Of a stretch of 5,835 nt of DNA, positions 1 through 5,835 are shown one piece after another. Positions within the stretch are counted from its first letter, which is position 1. Each line of letters starts with the position of its first letter. A program made the translations under genes and the position numbers. The notes under the pieces were generated by a model. It was not told the DNA's origin and searched no databases. It worked only from the letters and a program-made list of their open reading frames with translations. This DNA is from Oscillospiraceae bacterium (GTDB lineage: Bacteria > Bacillota > Clostridia > WRCU01): assembly GCA_009783805.1 (NCBI GenBank), contig WRCU01000112.1, positions 1 to 5,835 on the forward strand, read 5' to 3'.

Positions 1-378
1 AAAGGCAGGATGGGCAGGATCCTCGCGAACGAGATGCCCACGGAGAGGAACATGCTGGTCGCCATGGCCGGGTTGTTCTTCCAGTTCGCGCCTTGGATGG
101 CCGTCCAGAGGATCACGTTCATCTACCACTTCTTCGCCTCCGTGCCCTTCGTCATCATGTGCACGGTCTACTGCGCCAAGAGGGCGGTCGACCGGTACGG
201 CAGGGCCGGGAAGGCGGCGGCCTTCGCCCTCGTCGCGGTGGCGGCCGCGCTGTTCGTCCTTTATTACCCCGTCATCTCGGGGATGGAGGCGGGGAGGGGG
301 TACCTGGACGCGCTCAAGCTCCCCGACCGCGCCAACGCGCTCCTGGGCGGCGACTACTTCAGGGGGTGGGTATGGTGA
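1..378 (+). CDS. C-terminal fragment of a multi-pass membrane protein, probably a PMT-family (dolichyl-phosphate-mannose-type) protein O-mannosyltransferase
   Basis: The reading frame is open from base 1 (AAA GGC AGG ATG...) and ends at TGA 376-378, so the gene is cut by the left edge and the ATG at 10 is most likely internal. The 125 visible residues hold about three hydrophobic helices (fragment residues about 18-34, 40-57 and 71-91). They are joined by short polar loops and end in a soluble tail of about 30 residues. The motifs QFAPWM (28-33), RITFIYHFFASVPF (37-50) and YYPVISG (88-94) resemble the C-terminal four-TM region of bacterial protein mannosyltransferases, where a Trp, an Arg and a Phe-x-Tyr-His stretch are typical. 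Those enzymes transfer mannose from a polyprenyl-phosphate carrier to extracytoplasmic proteins. The catalytic N-terminal loop lies outside the window, so the assignment rests on the tail alone. Other GT-C glycosyltransferases remain possible. A separate promoter follows, so it is probably not part of the transporter operon. Confidence 0.65.
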   Translation, partial: KGRMGRILANEMPTERNMLVAMAGLFFQFAPWMAVQRITFIYHFFASVPFVIMCTVYCAKRAVDRYGRAGKAAAFALVAVAAALFVLYYPVISGMEAGRGYLDALKLPDRANALLGGDYFRGWVW

Positions 379-405
379 GGGGGCGCGGACGGCCGAAACT
401 TTATG

Positions 406-433
406 TTGAACGGCGATGGGGTTGTGCTATAAT
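406..433 (+). promoter_or_regulatory. Sigma-70/SigA-type promoter with extended -10, driving the adaptor-permease operon
   Basis: A -35 element TTGAAC (406-411, 4 of 6 consensus) is followed by a 16-bp spacer and a perfect TATAAT (428-433). The -10 is preceded by TG at the extended position (TGCTATAAT, 425-433). Transcription would start near 440, giving a leader of about 70 nt before the first adaptor gene. This AT-rich patch stands out from the GC-rich surroundings. It lies between the stop of the upstream membrane-protein gene and the first adaptor, so the transporter genes probably have their own promoter. Confidence 0.8.
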
Positions 434-441
434 ACGCATTT

Positions 442-457
442 ATGGGCAAACGCCCAT
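442..457 (+). other. Leader RNA hairpin 1
   Basis: This is a perfect 6-bp inverted repeat, ATGGGC (442-447) and GCCCAT (452-457), with the 4-nt loop AAAC. It lies almost at the predicted transcript 5' end, downstream of the TATAAT box. No U-tract follows, so it is not a terminator. It could protect the 5' end of the mRNA, form part of a larger regulatory fold with hairpin 2, or act as an operator-like palindrome at the DNA level. Confidence 0.5.
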
Positions 458-476
458 TCGGCTTACGCACTAAGAG

Positions 477-495
477 GCGGGGCGCAAAGCCCCGC
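477..495 (+). promoter_or_regulatory. Leader RNA hairpin 2, just upstream of the Shine-Dalgarno
   Basis: This is a perfect 7-bp GC-only stem, GCGGGGC (477-483) with GCCCCGC (489-495), around the loop GCAAA (484-488). It ends five bases before the purine-rich ribosome binding site. The CCCC at 490-493 in its 3' arm could instead pair with the GGGG at 501-504, which belongs to the Shine-Dalgarno. The hairpin as drawn would therefore leave the ribosome site free, and its opening could mask it. No U-run follows. The structure is read directly from the sequence; a regulatory role is inferred. Confidence 0.5.
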
Positions 496-499
496 GCAA

Positions 500-507
500 G
501 GGGGAGG
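500..507 (+). promoter_or_regulatory. Ribosome binding site that decides the start of the first adaptor
   Basis: GGGGGAGG is a strong Shine-Dalgarno. It sits 5 nt before ATG 513 but only 2 nt before the in-frame GTG at 510, which favours the ATG. Its G-run could pair with CCCC at 490-493 of the preceding hairpin. Confidence 0.75.
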
Positions 508-512
508 CAGTG

Positions 513-1715
513 ATGTTGGGAGCGGTCGGCAGGATCGGGACCTGCGTGGCGTTGGCGGCGGCCATCGCGGCAGCCGCGGCGCTCTCCGGGTGCGCCATCT
601 TCGACGATGAGCCCGAGGCGCTGGAGTCGGTGGACATACCCTCGGTGCCCAGGTACGTCACCGCGCTGGTCGAGACGGCGGACTACGTGAAGACCATAAA
701 CCTGATGGCCAAGGCCAGGTTCAAGGACGTCTACAACCTCAGCTTCACCAGGGAGGACGTCCTGACCGAGATCTACGTCTCGCTGTACGATGAGGTGGAG
801 AAGGGCCAGCTGCTGGCGGAGATAGAGACGGGCGACCTGGACTACGAACACGCGAACGCCGTGCGGAGGTACGAGGACTCCTTGGCCGCCTACGGCAAGA
901 GGCTCCAAGAATGCCGCGAGAGGATCGCGAACGAGCGGAAGGCCCTCGCCAAGCTGAAGGACGACCTGGAGGCCCTGCTGGGCGACCCGATCAAGCCCGC
1001 CCAGTCGCGGGTCGACGACTTGGAACGCCGCATCGCGGACCAGGAGGAGCATATTGAGTATAGGCTATTGTTCGACGGCGACGACGGCTTCACGATGCAG
1101 ATAGAGGCGATATCGCTCGACAACGCGCTCGACGACCTGCGGGCCGTCGAAAAAAGGATCGACGGTTGCAAAATAATCTCCCCGGTGGACGGGGTCGTCA
1201 CGTTCAAGAACATAGAAGCGGTGACGGGCAAGAAGGTCGCGGCCTACGCCAAGGTCCTAGAGGTGGCCGTGCCCGAGGGGCTGTACCTCACGTCGGAGAT
1301 GGACCCCGACAGGAGGCTCCTGGCCGGCTACGAGTGCCAGATCGTCTGGCACAGCCAGAGCATGGAAAGGCACGAGTTCACGGGCTGGGTGGCGCAGGTG
1401 GAGAGGGAGATAAGAAGGCGGTATGAGGCTTTCAAATACGGCGGCTCGGGGAGCAACAAGCTGTTCATCTACAGCGACGAGTTCCCGGAGGGCATGAGGC
1501 ACGGCGACAACGTCTCGGTCACGATAGTGATCGAGCAGCGGCTGGACGTCCTGGTCGTCCCGGCGTCGGCCGTCACCTCCTTGAGGGACCGCGCCACGGT
1601 CGACATACTCGTCGACGGGATACGCAGGAAGGTGGACGTGGAGGTGGGGGAGATGATCGGCTTCTCCAGGGAGATAATGAAGGGGCTCAACCTGGGCGAC
1701 GAGGTGTTCATATAG
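513..1715 (+). CDS. Lipoprotein, HlyD/MacA-type membrane fusion (periplasmic adaptor) subunit, first paralog
   Basis: This 400-residue protein has a lipoprotein signal peptide: Arg7, an Ala-rich hydrophobic core, and lipobox LSGC with Cys27 as the lipidation site. The adaptor fold follows in order. The first lipoyl half is at about 74-111 (hydrophobic strands, then DEVEKGQLLAEIETGDL). A charged helical coiled-coil region spans about 112-215. The second lipoyl half carries the family signature SPVDGVV (223-229). A beta-barrel (about 253-345) and a C-terminal membrane-proximal domain (about 346-400, starting VVPASAV) complete it. Length is normal for MacA-like adaptors. GTG at 510 precedes ATG at 513; ATG is preferred because GGGGGAGG (500-507) then has 5 nt spacing instead of 2. 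It shares the SP-hydrophobic-DG-x-V signature and a DEFP motif (322-325) with the next gene. It probably tethers to the membrane and couples with the permease at 3025 onward. Substrate unknown. Its coding sequence has a few AT-richer patches (about 1049-1072 and 1149-1182). Confidence 0.87.
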   Translation: MLGAVGRIGTCVALAAAIAAAAALSGCAIFDDEPEALESVDIPSVPRYVTALVETADYVKTINLMAKARFKDVYNLSFTREDVLTEIYVSLYDEVEKGQLLAEIETGDLDYEHANAVRRYEDSLAAYGKRLQECRERIANERKALAKLKDDLEALLGDPIKPAQSRVDDLERRIADQEEHIEYRLLFDGDDGFTMQIEAISLDNALDDLRAVEKRIDGCKIISPVDGVVTFKNIEAVTGKKVAAYAKVLEVAVPEGLYLTSEMDPDRRLLAGYECQIVWHSQSMERHEFTGWVAQVEREIRRRYEAFKYGGSGSNKLFIYSDEFPEGMRHGDNVSVTIVIEQRLDVLVVPASAVTSLRDRATVDILVDGIRRKVDVEVGEMIGFSREIMKGLNLGDEVFI

Positions 1716-1725
1716 GGTCGGTCGC

Positions 1726-1756
1726 CCGGGCGCGCGCGGCCATGCCGGCGGCCCGG
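1726..1756 (+). other. GC-rich intercistronic hairpin between the two adaptor genes
   Basis: An outer 6-bp stem pairs CCGGGC (1726-1731) with GCCCGG (1751-1756). An inner six-pair stem (1735-1740 with 1744-1750, one bulged G at 1747) closes a CAT loop, and an unpaired GCG lies on the 5' side. It lies 10 nt after the first adaptor's stop codon. The sequence after it is purine-rich (GGAAGGAACAG) with no T-run, so it is not a classical intrinsic terminator. It could stabilise the upstream mRNA segment or set the ratio of the two adaptors. Function inferred only. Confidence 0.5.
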
Positions 1757-1788
1757 CGCGGGAAGGAACAGTAAGCGGAAAAATAACC

Positions 1789-1797
1789 GGAAGGTGA
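1789..1797 (+). promoter_or_regulatory. Ribosome binding site of the second adaptor
   Basis: GGAAGGTGA, with AAGGTG at 1791-1796, lies 7-8 nt before ATG 1805. It is a good match to the anti-Shine-Dalgarno at near-optimal spacing, and it supports this ATG over the internal ATGs further on. Confidence 0.75.
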
Positions 1798-1804
1798 CTT
1801 TGGG

Positions 1805-2992
1805 ATGATTAAGAGACGGATAGCAGCGATACTCATGATGACGGCGCTGGCCCTAAGCGTGGCGGGCCTTTCGGGCTGCCTGCTGATGCCCACGGAGGAG
1901 GACGAGCTGCCGCCCCCGCTCAAGGAGCCCGTCAAGCCCAGGTTCGACGTCTACACGGTGGGCCGGTCGACCTTGCTCGAGGAGAGGAAGTCGACGGGCC
2001 GCTACGTCTACTCGAACACGACCGACCTGGCCTTCGCCCCCAACGGCGGGACGCTCCAGTACCTCTACGTCATGCCCGGCGAGAAGGTCGCGGAGGGGCA
2101 GGTACTCGCGGCGCTCATGACGGACGACCTCGACGGGCAGCTCAACAGGGCCCAGAGGGAGCTCCAGAGGGTGATGATAGAGAACCAGAGGGACAGGGTC
2201 CGCTGCGAGAACGAGATCAAGAGGGCCGAGCGCGACATAGCCAGGCAGGAGGAGCGCTACCTGACCATGGACGCCCACAGGGAGATGTACACCAGCGAGG
2301 AGATCAGGGAGGCCAAGCTGAGGCTGGACGAGATGAGGGAGGACATCGTCAAGACCTATGGGGAATACGGCCCCGGCGGTTTCACGATGGCCGAGTCGCA
2401 GCTGAGGATAGAGGCGGCGCAGCAGACCATAGACAGGCTCCGCGTCAGGTTGGCGGAGACCGTCATCGTCTCGCCCATCGACGGCGAGGTGGTCTACATG
2501 AGGGAGATGAACGTGGGCGAGTGGGTCGCCCCCAACACGACGATGTACCAGGTGGCCGACACGTCATACATGGACGTCGAGACCACGGACGCGACCTTCA
2601 TCAGGTACATAGAGCTGGGCAGCCGCGTGTCGGTAGTGCCGGTGGGGTCCGCGGACAAGGCCAGGTACCCGTCGACGGTCGTGAGCATGCCCAGACGCCC
2701 GGACGACTCGAACGACCAGCCGCAGCCGAAGGCGCACATCCTCCCGGACGAGTTCCCGGCGAGCGCGGCGAACCAGGGGTACGTGGAGGTCATCATCACG
2801 CTGAGCGTGCTGGAGGACGTCATCACCATCCCCAGGAGCTCGGTGCAGTCCTTCGACGGGCGGACCTACGTCATGCTCCTTCGGGACGGGCTGCGCGAGG
2901 AGGTCGACGTGGTCGTGGGGATGGAGACGGCGACCGAGGCCGAGATCACGCTGGGGCTCGTCGAGGGCGACCTGGTCATTCTGCGGGGATAG
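1805..2992 (+). CDS. Lipoprotein, HlyD/MacA-type membrane fusion (periplasmic adaptor) subunit, second paralog
   Basis: This 395-residue protein opens with a basic n-region (KRR), a hydrophobic core and lipobox LSGC with Cys25 as the likely lipidated residue. An acidic, proline-rich linker follows (about 29-44). The first lipoyl half is at about 70-106, with GGTLQYLYVMPGEKVAEGQV as the classic strand-turn-strand. A long, highly charged coiled coil (about 108-217) is rich in Arg and Glu. The second lipoyl half carries SPIDGEVV (223-230) and NVGEWV (236-241). A beta-barrel region (about 255-335) contains the insert PDDSNDQPQP (299-308), and a C-terminal membrane-proximal domain starts at TIPRSSV (341-347). 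It shares GGFTM/DGFTM and DEFP (315-318) with the first adaptor. The two are paralogs, but the coils and linkers have diverged. It lies 89 bp after the first adaptor and 32 bp before the permease, consistent with one operon. It presumably docks on the permease's extracytoplasmic domains. An enzyme is excluded by domain make-up; the cargo is not predictable. Confidence 0.9.
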   Translation: MIKRRIAAILMMTALALSVAGLSGCLLMPTEEDELPPPLKEPVKPRFDVYTVGRSTLLEERKSTGRYVYSNTTDLAFAPNGGTLQYLYVMPGEKVAEGQVLAALMTDDLDGQLNRAQRELQRVMIENQRDRVRCENEIKRAERDIARQEERYLTMDAHREMYTSEEIREAKLRLDEMREDIVKTYGEYGPGGFTMAESQLRIEAAQQTIDRLRVRLAETVIVSPIDGEVVYMREMNVGEWVAPNTTMYQVADTSYMDVETTDATFIRYIELGSRVSVVPVGSADKARYPSTVVSMPRRPDDSNDQPQPKAHILPDEFPASAANQGYVEVIITLSVLEDVITIPRSSVQSFDGRTYVMLLRDGLREEVDVVVGMETATEAEITLGLVEGDLVILRG

Positions 2993-3011
2993 GCGGCGAC
3001 AAGCGGGGATA
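2983..3011 (+). repeat. Short direct repeat GCGGGGATA across the second adaptor's stop codon
   Basis: The 9-mer GCGGGGATA occurs at 2983-2991, overlapping the stop codon TAG at 2990-2992, and again at 3003-3011, with a 20-bp period. The second copy runs directly into the permease ribosome binding site. It may be a small local duplication that supplied the intergenic sequence, or chance in a G-rich region. Confidence 0.4.
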
Positions 3012-3020
3012 AGGGGGAGG
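3012..3020 (+). promoter_or_regulatory. Ribosome binding site that selects a TTG start for the permease
   Basis: AGGGGGAGG ends 4 nt before TTG 3025. The first in-frame ATG (3049) is 28 nt away and has no comparable site of its own. The same GGGGGAGG core precedes the first adaptor gene at 500-507. Confidence 0.7.
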
Positions 3021-3024
3021 AAGC

Positions 3025-5835
3025 TTGCTTTCACTCGTCATAAAGAAGATGGCGAACAACCGGTGGATGTTCATGTGCCTGCTCATAGGCTCGCTACTCG
3101 TGGCGTCCATGGTCAGCGCCATACCCATGTACACGGACGCCATACTGCAGAGGATGCTGGTCAAGGACCTCGAGGCGTTCCAAGTGGAGAGCGGCCTATA
3201 CGCCGGGTCCGTCTCCGTCTCCACGAACCTCACCTACTACACGGACGAGATGTCCAGGTCGTCCGTGTTCAGGCAGTTCAACAACCTTATCAGGAACGAC
3301 TACATCTCCCACTTCGGCGTCCCGCTGCGGGACGAGTACATTAGGGTCTCGACCAAGCTCCTGCAGTGCAGCCCGGTCGAGCAGAGGCAGGACAACCCCA
3401 GGAGGGTGTTCGGGCAGCTGCAGGCCATGACGGGCTTCTGGGACCACGTGGACATCAGGGGCAGGATGCCGTCGATGACGCCGGTGGACGGGGTGATCGA
3501 GGTGGTCGCCACCGAGGAGGCCATGAAGGGCCTCTACCTCCTCACGGACGTCGAGTACCAGCTGGCCGACCCCGTCGAGGGCAGGGACCCCGTGATCTTC
3601 AAGGTGGTCGGCATATTCACGTACAGGGACCTGGCCGACCCATACTGGGACACCGACCTATCCGTCTTCAACCGGGCGGTCGTCATGGACTACGACCAGT
3701 TCATATCGGGATTCGTCACGAGGAACTCGGGGCAGCTCGGCGAGGCTTACTGGCACTTCGCGTTCGACTACGCGAAGATGAACATGGACCAGACGCCGAA
3801 CGTCGTCAAGACCTTCGGCGACCTCAAGTCGTGGGGCTCCAGGTTCGGCCTGGTCATGAAGGCCTCGATGCCCATGGAGCAGACGCTCATCGACTACCAG
3901 GTCAGGCAGACGCAGCTGATGACGTCCCTGTGGATACTCCTGGCGCCGATACTCCTGATGCTCTCTTTCTACATATTCATGGTCTCGCAGCTCATAGCGC
4001 AGCACGAGGAGAACGTCCTGACGCTCATGAAGAGCCGGGGCGCCAGCAACATGCAGATGTTCCGCAGCTTCCTGTACGAGAGCGTGATCCTCAGCGTCGT
4101 CGCGCTGGCCGCGGGGCCGTTCATAGGGTACGGCCTCTGCTCCGTGCTGGGGTCGGCCAACGGCTTCATGGAGTTCATCCAGAGGACGTCTATGAAGATC
4201 AACATGAACTTCCAGACGTTCATGTACGCGGGGATATCCCTGCTCATCTTCATCATATCGATGCTCATACCGGTCATCGTCTACTCCAGGAGCTCCATCG
4301 TGGAGTACAAGGTGAAGAAGGCCAGGAGGAAGAACCCGCTCTGGAAGAAGATCTACCTGGATGTGATAGTCCTGGGCGTCTCGTTCTACGGGCTGTACTC
4401 ATACCAGCAGAGCAAGGAGATCGTCGAGCAGACGGGCCTGAGCGACGTGCAGGTCGACCCGCTCCTCTTCCTCATATCCACGCTCTTCATCCTCGGGTGC
4501 GGCATGCTCTTCCTGAGGCTGTACCCATACTTCATCAGGCTCATATTCTGGCTGGGGCGCAGGTTCTGGTCGCCCGTCTTCTACGCGTCGTTCATACAGG
4601 TCGGACGGTCGACGGGCCAGGAGCAGTTCCTGATGATATTCATCATCCTAGCCATCTCGACGGGGATGTTCAGCGCCAACGCCGCGCGGACGCTCAACAA
4701 GAACATGGAGGACAAGATCGCCTACACGCAGGCGGCCGACGTGCGGATCGAGCCATTCTGGGAGACCAGGTACGTCGTGAACGCGCAGGGCGTGAGCACG
4801 GGGCAGCTGACGTACGTGGAGCCTTTCTACAACGAGTACGAGAAGATCCCCGGCGTGGAGGAGATCACGAAGGTCCTCACGAAGACGCACGGAAACGCCA
4901 CCAACCAGGATGGGCTCAGGGTCATCTTCGGCGGCAGGTACCTCTACGACAACACCATCATGGCGATCAACTCCGACGAGTTCGGCAGGGTCACGGGCCT
5001 GAGGGGGGACCTCACGCGCGTGCATTGGTACCACTACCTGAACCTGCTGGCCGAGAACCAGATGGCGTGCCTCGTCTCGAGGTCCATACAGGAGTTCTTC
5101 AACATCAAGGTGGGCGACGAGATCAACATAAGGTGGGGCAACGACACGTCCTTCACGCTGATCGTCTTCGGGGTGGTCGACTACTGGCCGGGCTACGACC
5201 CTTATATAAGGACGGCCCAGACGTCGGGCCAGAGCTTCACCGGGCTGCCGCCGAGCAGGAACCTGATCGTGGCCAACCTCACGTACATACAGAACCTGAC
5301 CCCCCTGACGCCGTACGAGATATGGATAAGGAAGGCGCCCGGGGTGACCGACACCGAGATAGACCAGTACATAAAGCAGAACCTGAAGGTCAACGCGATA
5401 GACTACAGGCAGCAGCAGATAATCAAGATGAAGAACGACCCCATGCTGCAGGGCACGAACGGGGCCCTGACACTGGGGTTCGTCGTGGCCATGATCGTGT
5501 GCATGATAGGGTTCCTCATATTCTGGATACTGTCGATCAAGCGGCGCATACTGCAGTTCGGGATACTGAGGGCGATGGGCTTGACCACGAGGAAGGTCAT
5601 AGGGATGATCCTGTGCGAGCAGGTGCTCATCTCCGGGGTCGCGATAGGCGTCGGGATCCTGATAGGGTCGCTGGTCAGCGAGGTGTTCGTGCCGCTCCTC
5701 CAGATGGTCTACAACGTGATAGACCAGATACTCCCGTTCAAGGTCATAACGGACCAATCGGACTACATGAAGATATACGTGGTGGTCGTCTCCATGCTGG
5801 TGATAGGCTTCACCGTCCTTGCCCGCATAATCACG
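3025..5835 (+). CDS. ABC transporter permease with two FtsX (MacB/LolC-like) domains, 3' end beyond the window
   Basis: The frame stays open for 937 codons and reaches the right edge without a stop. The start is taken as TTG 3025 behind AGGGGGAGG; ATG 3049 (Met9) is the alternative. Ten hydrophobic segments are visible at about 14-34, 301-323, 353-376, 399-420, 443-460, 479-500, 534-552, 814-837, 866-886 and 917-937. Two large extracytoplasmic domains lie between TM1 and TM2 (about 37-298) and between TM7 and TM8 (about 554-812). The first FtsX unit carries LMKSRGAS (334-341) after TM2. The second carries RRILQFGILRAMG (840-852) after TM8. Both match the cytoplasmic coupling-helix region of FtsX-type permeases. 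Such proteins usually do not conduct substrate through a channel; they transmit ATPase strokes to extracytoplasmic partners, here probably the two lipoprotein adaptors. No Walker motifs occur, so the ATPase must be separate. Cargo could be a lipid, lipoprotein, peptide or drug; nothing in the sequence decides. Confidence 0.9.
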   Translation, partial: MLSLVIKKMANNRWMFMCLLIGSLLVASMVSAIPMYTDAILQRMLVKDLEAFQVESGLYAGSVSVSTNLTYYTDEMSRSSVFRQFNNLIRNDYISHFGVPLRDEYIRVSTKLLQCSPVEQRQDNPRRVFGQLQAMTGFWDHVDIRGRMPSMTPVDGVIEVVATEEAMKGLYLLTDVEYQLADPVEGRDPVIFKVVGIFTYRDLADPYWDTDLSVFNRAVVMDYDQFISGFVTRNSGQLGEAYWHFAFDYAKMNMDQTPNVVKTFGDLKSWGSRFGLVMKASMPMEQTLIDYQVRQTQLMTSLWILLAPILLMLSFYIFMVSQLIAQHEENVLTLMKSRGASNMQMFRSFLYESVILSVVALAAGPFIGYGLCSVLGSANGFMEFIQRTSMKINMNFQTFMYAGISLLIFIISMLIPVIVYSRSSIVEYKVKKARRKNPLWKKIYLDVIVLGVSFYGLYSYQQSKEIVEQTGLSDVQVDPLLFLISTLFILGCGMLFLRLYPYFIRLIFWLGRRFWSPVFYASFIQVGRSTGQEQFLMIFIILAISTGMFSANAARTLNKNMEDKIAYTQAADVRIEPFWETRYVVNAQGVSTGQLTYVEPFYNEYEKIPGVEEITKVLTKTHGNATNQDGLRVIFGGRYLYDNTIMAINSDEFGRVTGLRGDLTRVHWYHYLNLLAENQMACLVSRSIQEFFNIKVGDEINIRWGNDTSFTLIVFGVVDYWPGYDPYIRTAQTSGQSFTGLPPSRNLIVANLTYIQNLTPLTPYEIWIRKAPGVTDTEIDQYIKQNLKVNAIDYRQQQIIKMKNDPMLQGTNGALTLGFVVAMIVCMIGFLIFWILSIKRRILQFGILRAMGLTTRKVIGMILCEQVLISGVAIGVGILIGSLVSEVFVPLLQMVYNVIDQILPFKVITDQSDYMKIYVVVVSMLVIGFTVLARIIT

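Noticed and set aside
379..405. Terminator for the upstream membrane-protein gene
   Set aside because: Only very short GC complementarity is present and there is no T-run. No terminator can be supported between the stop codon and the promoter.
411..430. Fluoride-riboswitch-like start (GGCGATGGGGTT)
   Set aside because: The expected complementary segment and pseudoknot are missing, and the bases overlap the -35/-10 spacer, so they would lie upstream of the transcript start.
93..473. Plus-strand open frame of 126 codons overlapping the upstream membrane protein and the promoter
   Set aside because: It is Arg/Gly/His-rich shadow sequence in a second frame of a gene with clear membrane helices, and it reads through the promoter.
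477..500. Intrinsic terminator before the first adaptor
   Set aside because: The hairpin is strong, but a G-rich Shine-Dalgarno follows where a T-run would be needed. Termination here by the classical mechanism is unlikely.
354..1052. Minus-strand open frame of 232 codons across the promoter and the first adaptor
   Set aside because: It overlaps the lipoprotein signal peptide and coiled coil on the opposite strand, has Leu/Val/Arg/Gln-biased shadow composition, and would run through the promoter and leader.
2521..3012. Plus-strand open frame of 163 codons overlapping the end of the second adaptor
   Set aside because: Its composition is dominated by Gly, Arg and His (GRDHGRD-like strings), as expected from an alternate frame. 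The adaptor frame holds recognisable family motifs over the same bases.
4648..5757. Long minus-strand open frame of 369 codons inside the permease gene
   Set aside because: It is antisense to a clear ten-TM permease. Its translation is rich in His, Arg, Asp, Val and Leu with many HDH/RRD runs, typical of the shadow frame of GC-rich coding DNA. No ribosome site or family motif supports it.

Overview
The window is GC-rich bacterial DNA. It reads almost entirely left to right: the 3' end of one gene, then the start of an efflux-type ABC transporter operon. Consensus-like bacterial signals are visible: a TTGAAC / TGCTATAAT promoter, purine-rich ribosome binding sites (GGGGGAGG, GGAAGGTGA) and lipobox signal peptides. 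Codon use is distinctive. Arginine is very often AGG and isoleucine often ATA despite the high GC. The protein families look most like those of Clostridia-type Bacillota, but that is recollection of family style, not a search, and the lineage is left open.

Layout: (1) 1-378 is the C-terminal end of a multi-pass membrane protein that resembles the C-terminal four-TM region of bacterial protein O-mannosyltransferases (PMT family). (2) 379-512 is a 134-bp gap with a strong promoter and a leader RNA carrying two perfect hairpins, one of which could compete with pairing to the ribosome binding site. (3) 513-1715 and (4) 1805-2992 encode two paralogous lipoproteins of the HlyD/MacA-type membrane fusion (periplasmic adaptor) family. 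An 89-bp spacer with a very GC-rich hairpin separates them. (5) 3025 to the window end (937 codons, no stop reached) is a large FtsX/MacB-type ABC permease with ten predicted membrane segments and two large extracytoplasmic domains. It probably starts at a TTG codon behind a strong Shine-Dalgarno.

How they work together (inference): genes 2-4 form one transcription unit for a MacAB/Lol-like ABC system. Two membrane-anchored adaptors would sit on the outer face of the cytoplasmic membrane with the duplicated-FtsX permease. The ATPase that should power the permease is not in the window and would be expected just downstream. No substrate can be deduced. No RNA genes, mobile elements, CRISPR arrays or gene-free stretches above 300 bases were seen. 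The most interesting items are the structured leader, the tandem pair of adaptors serving one permease, and the AGG/ATA codon habit.
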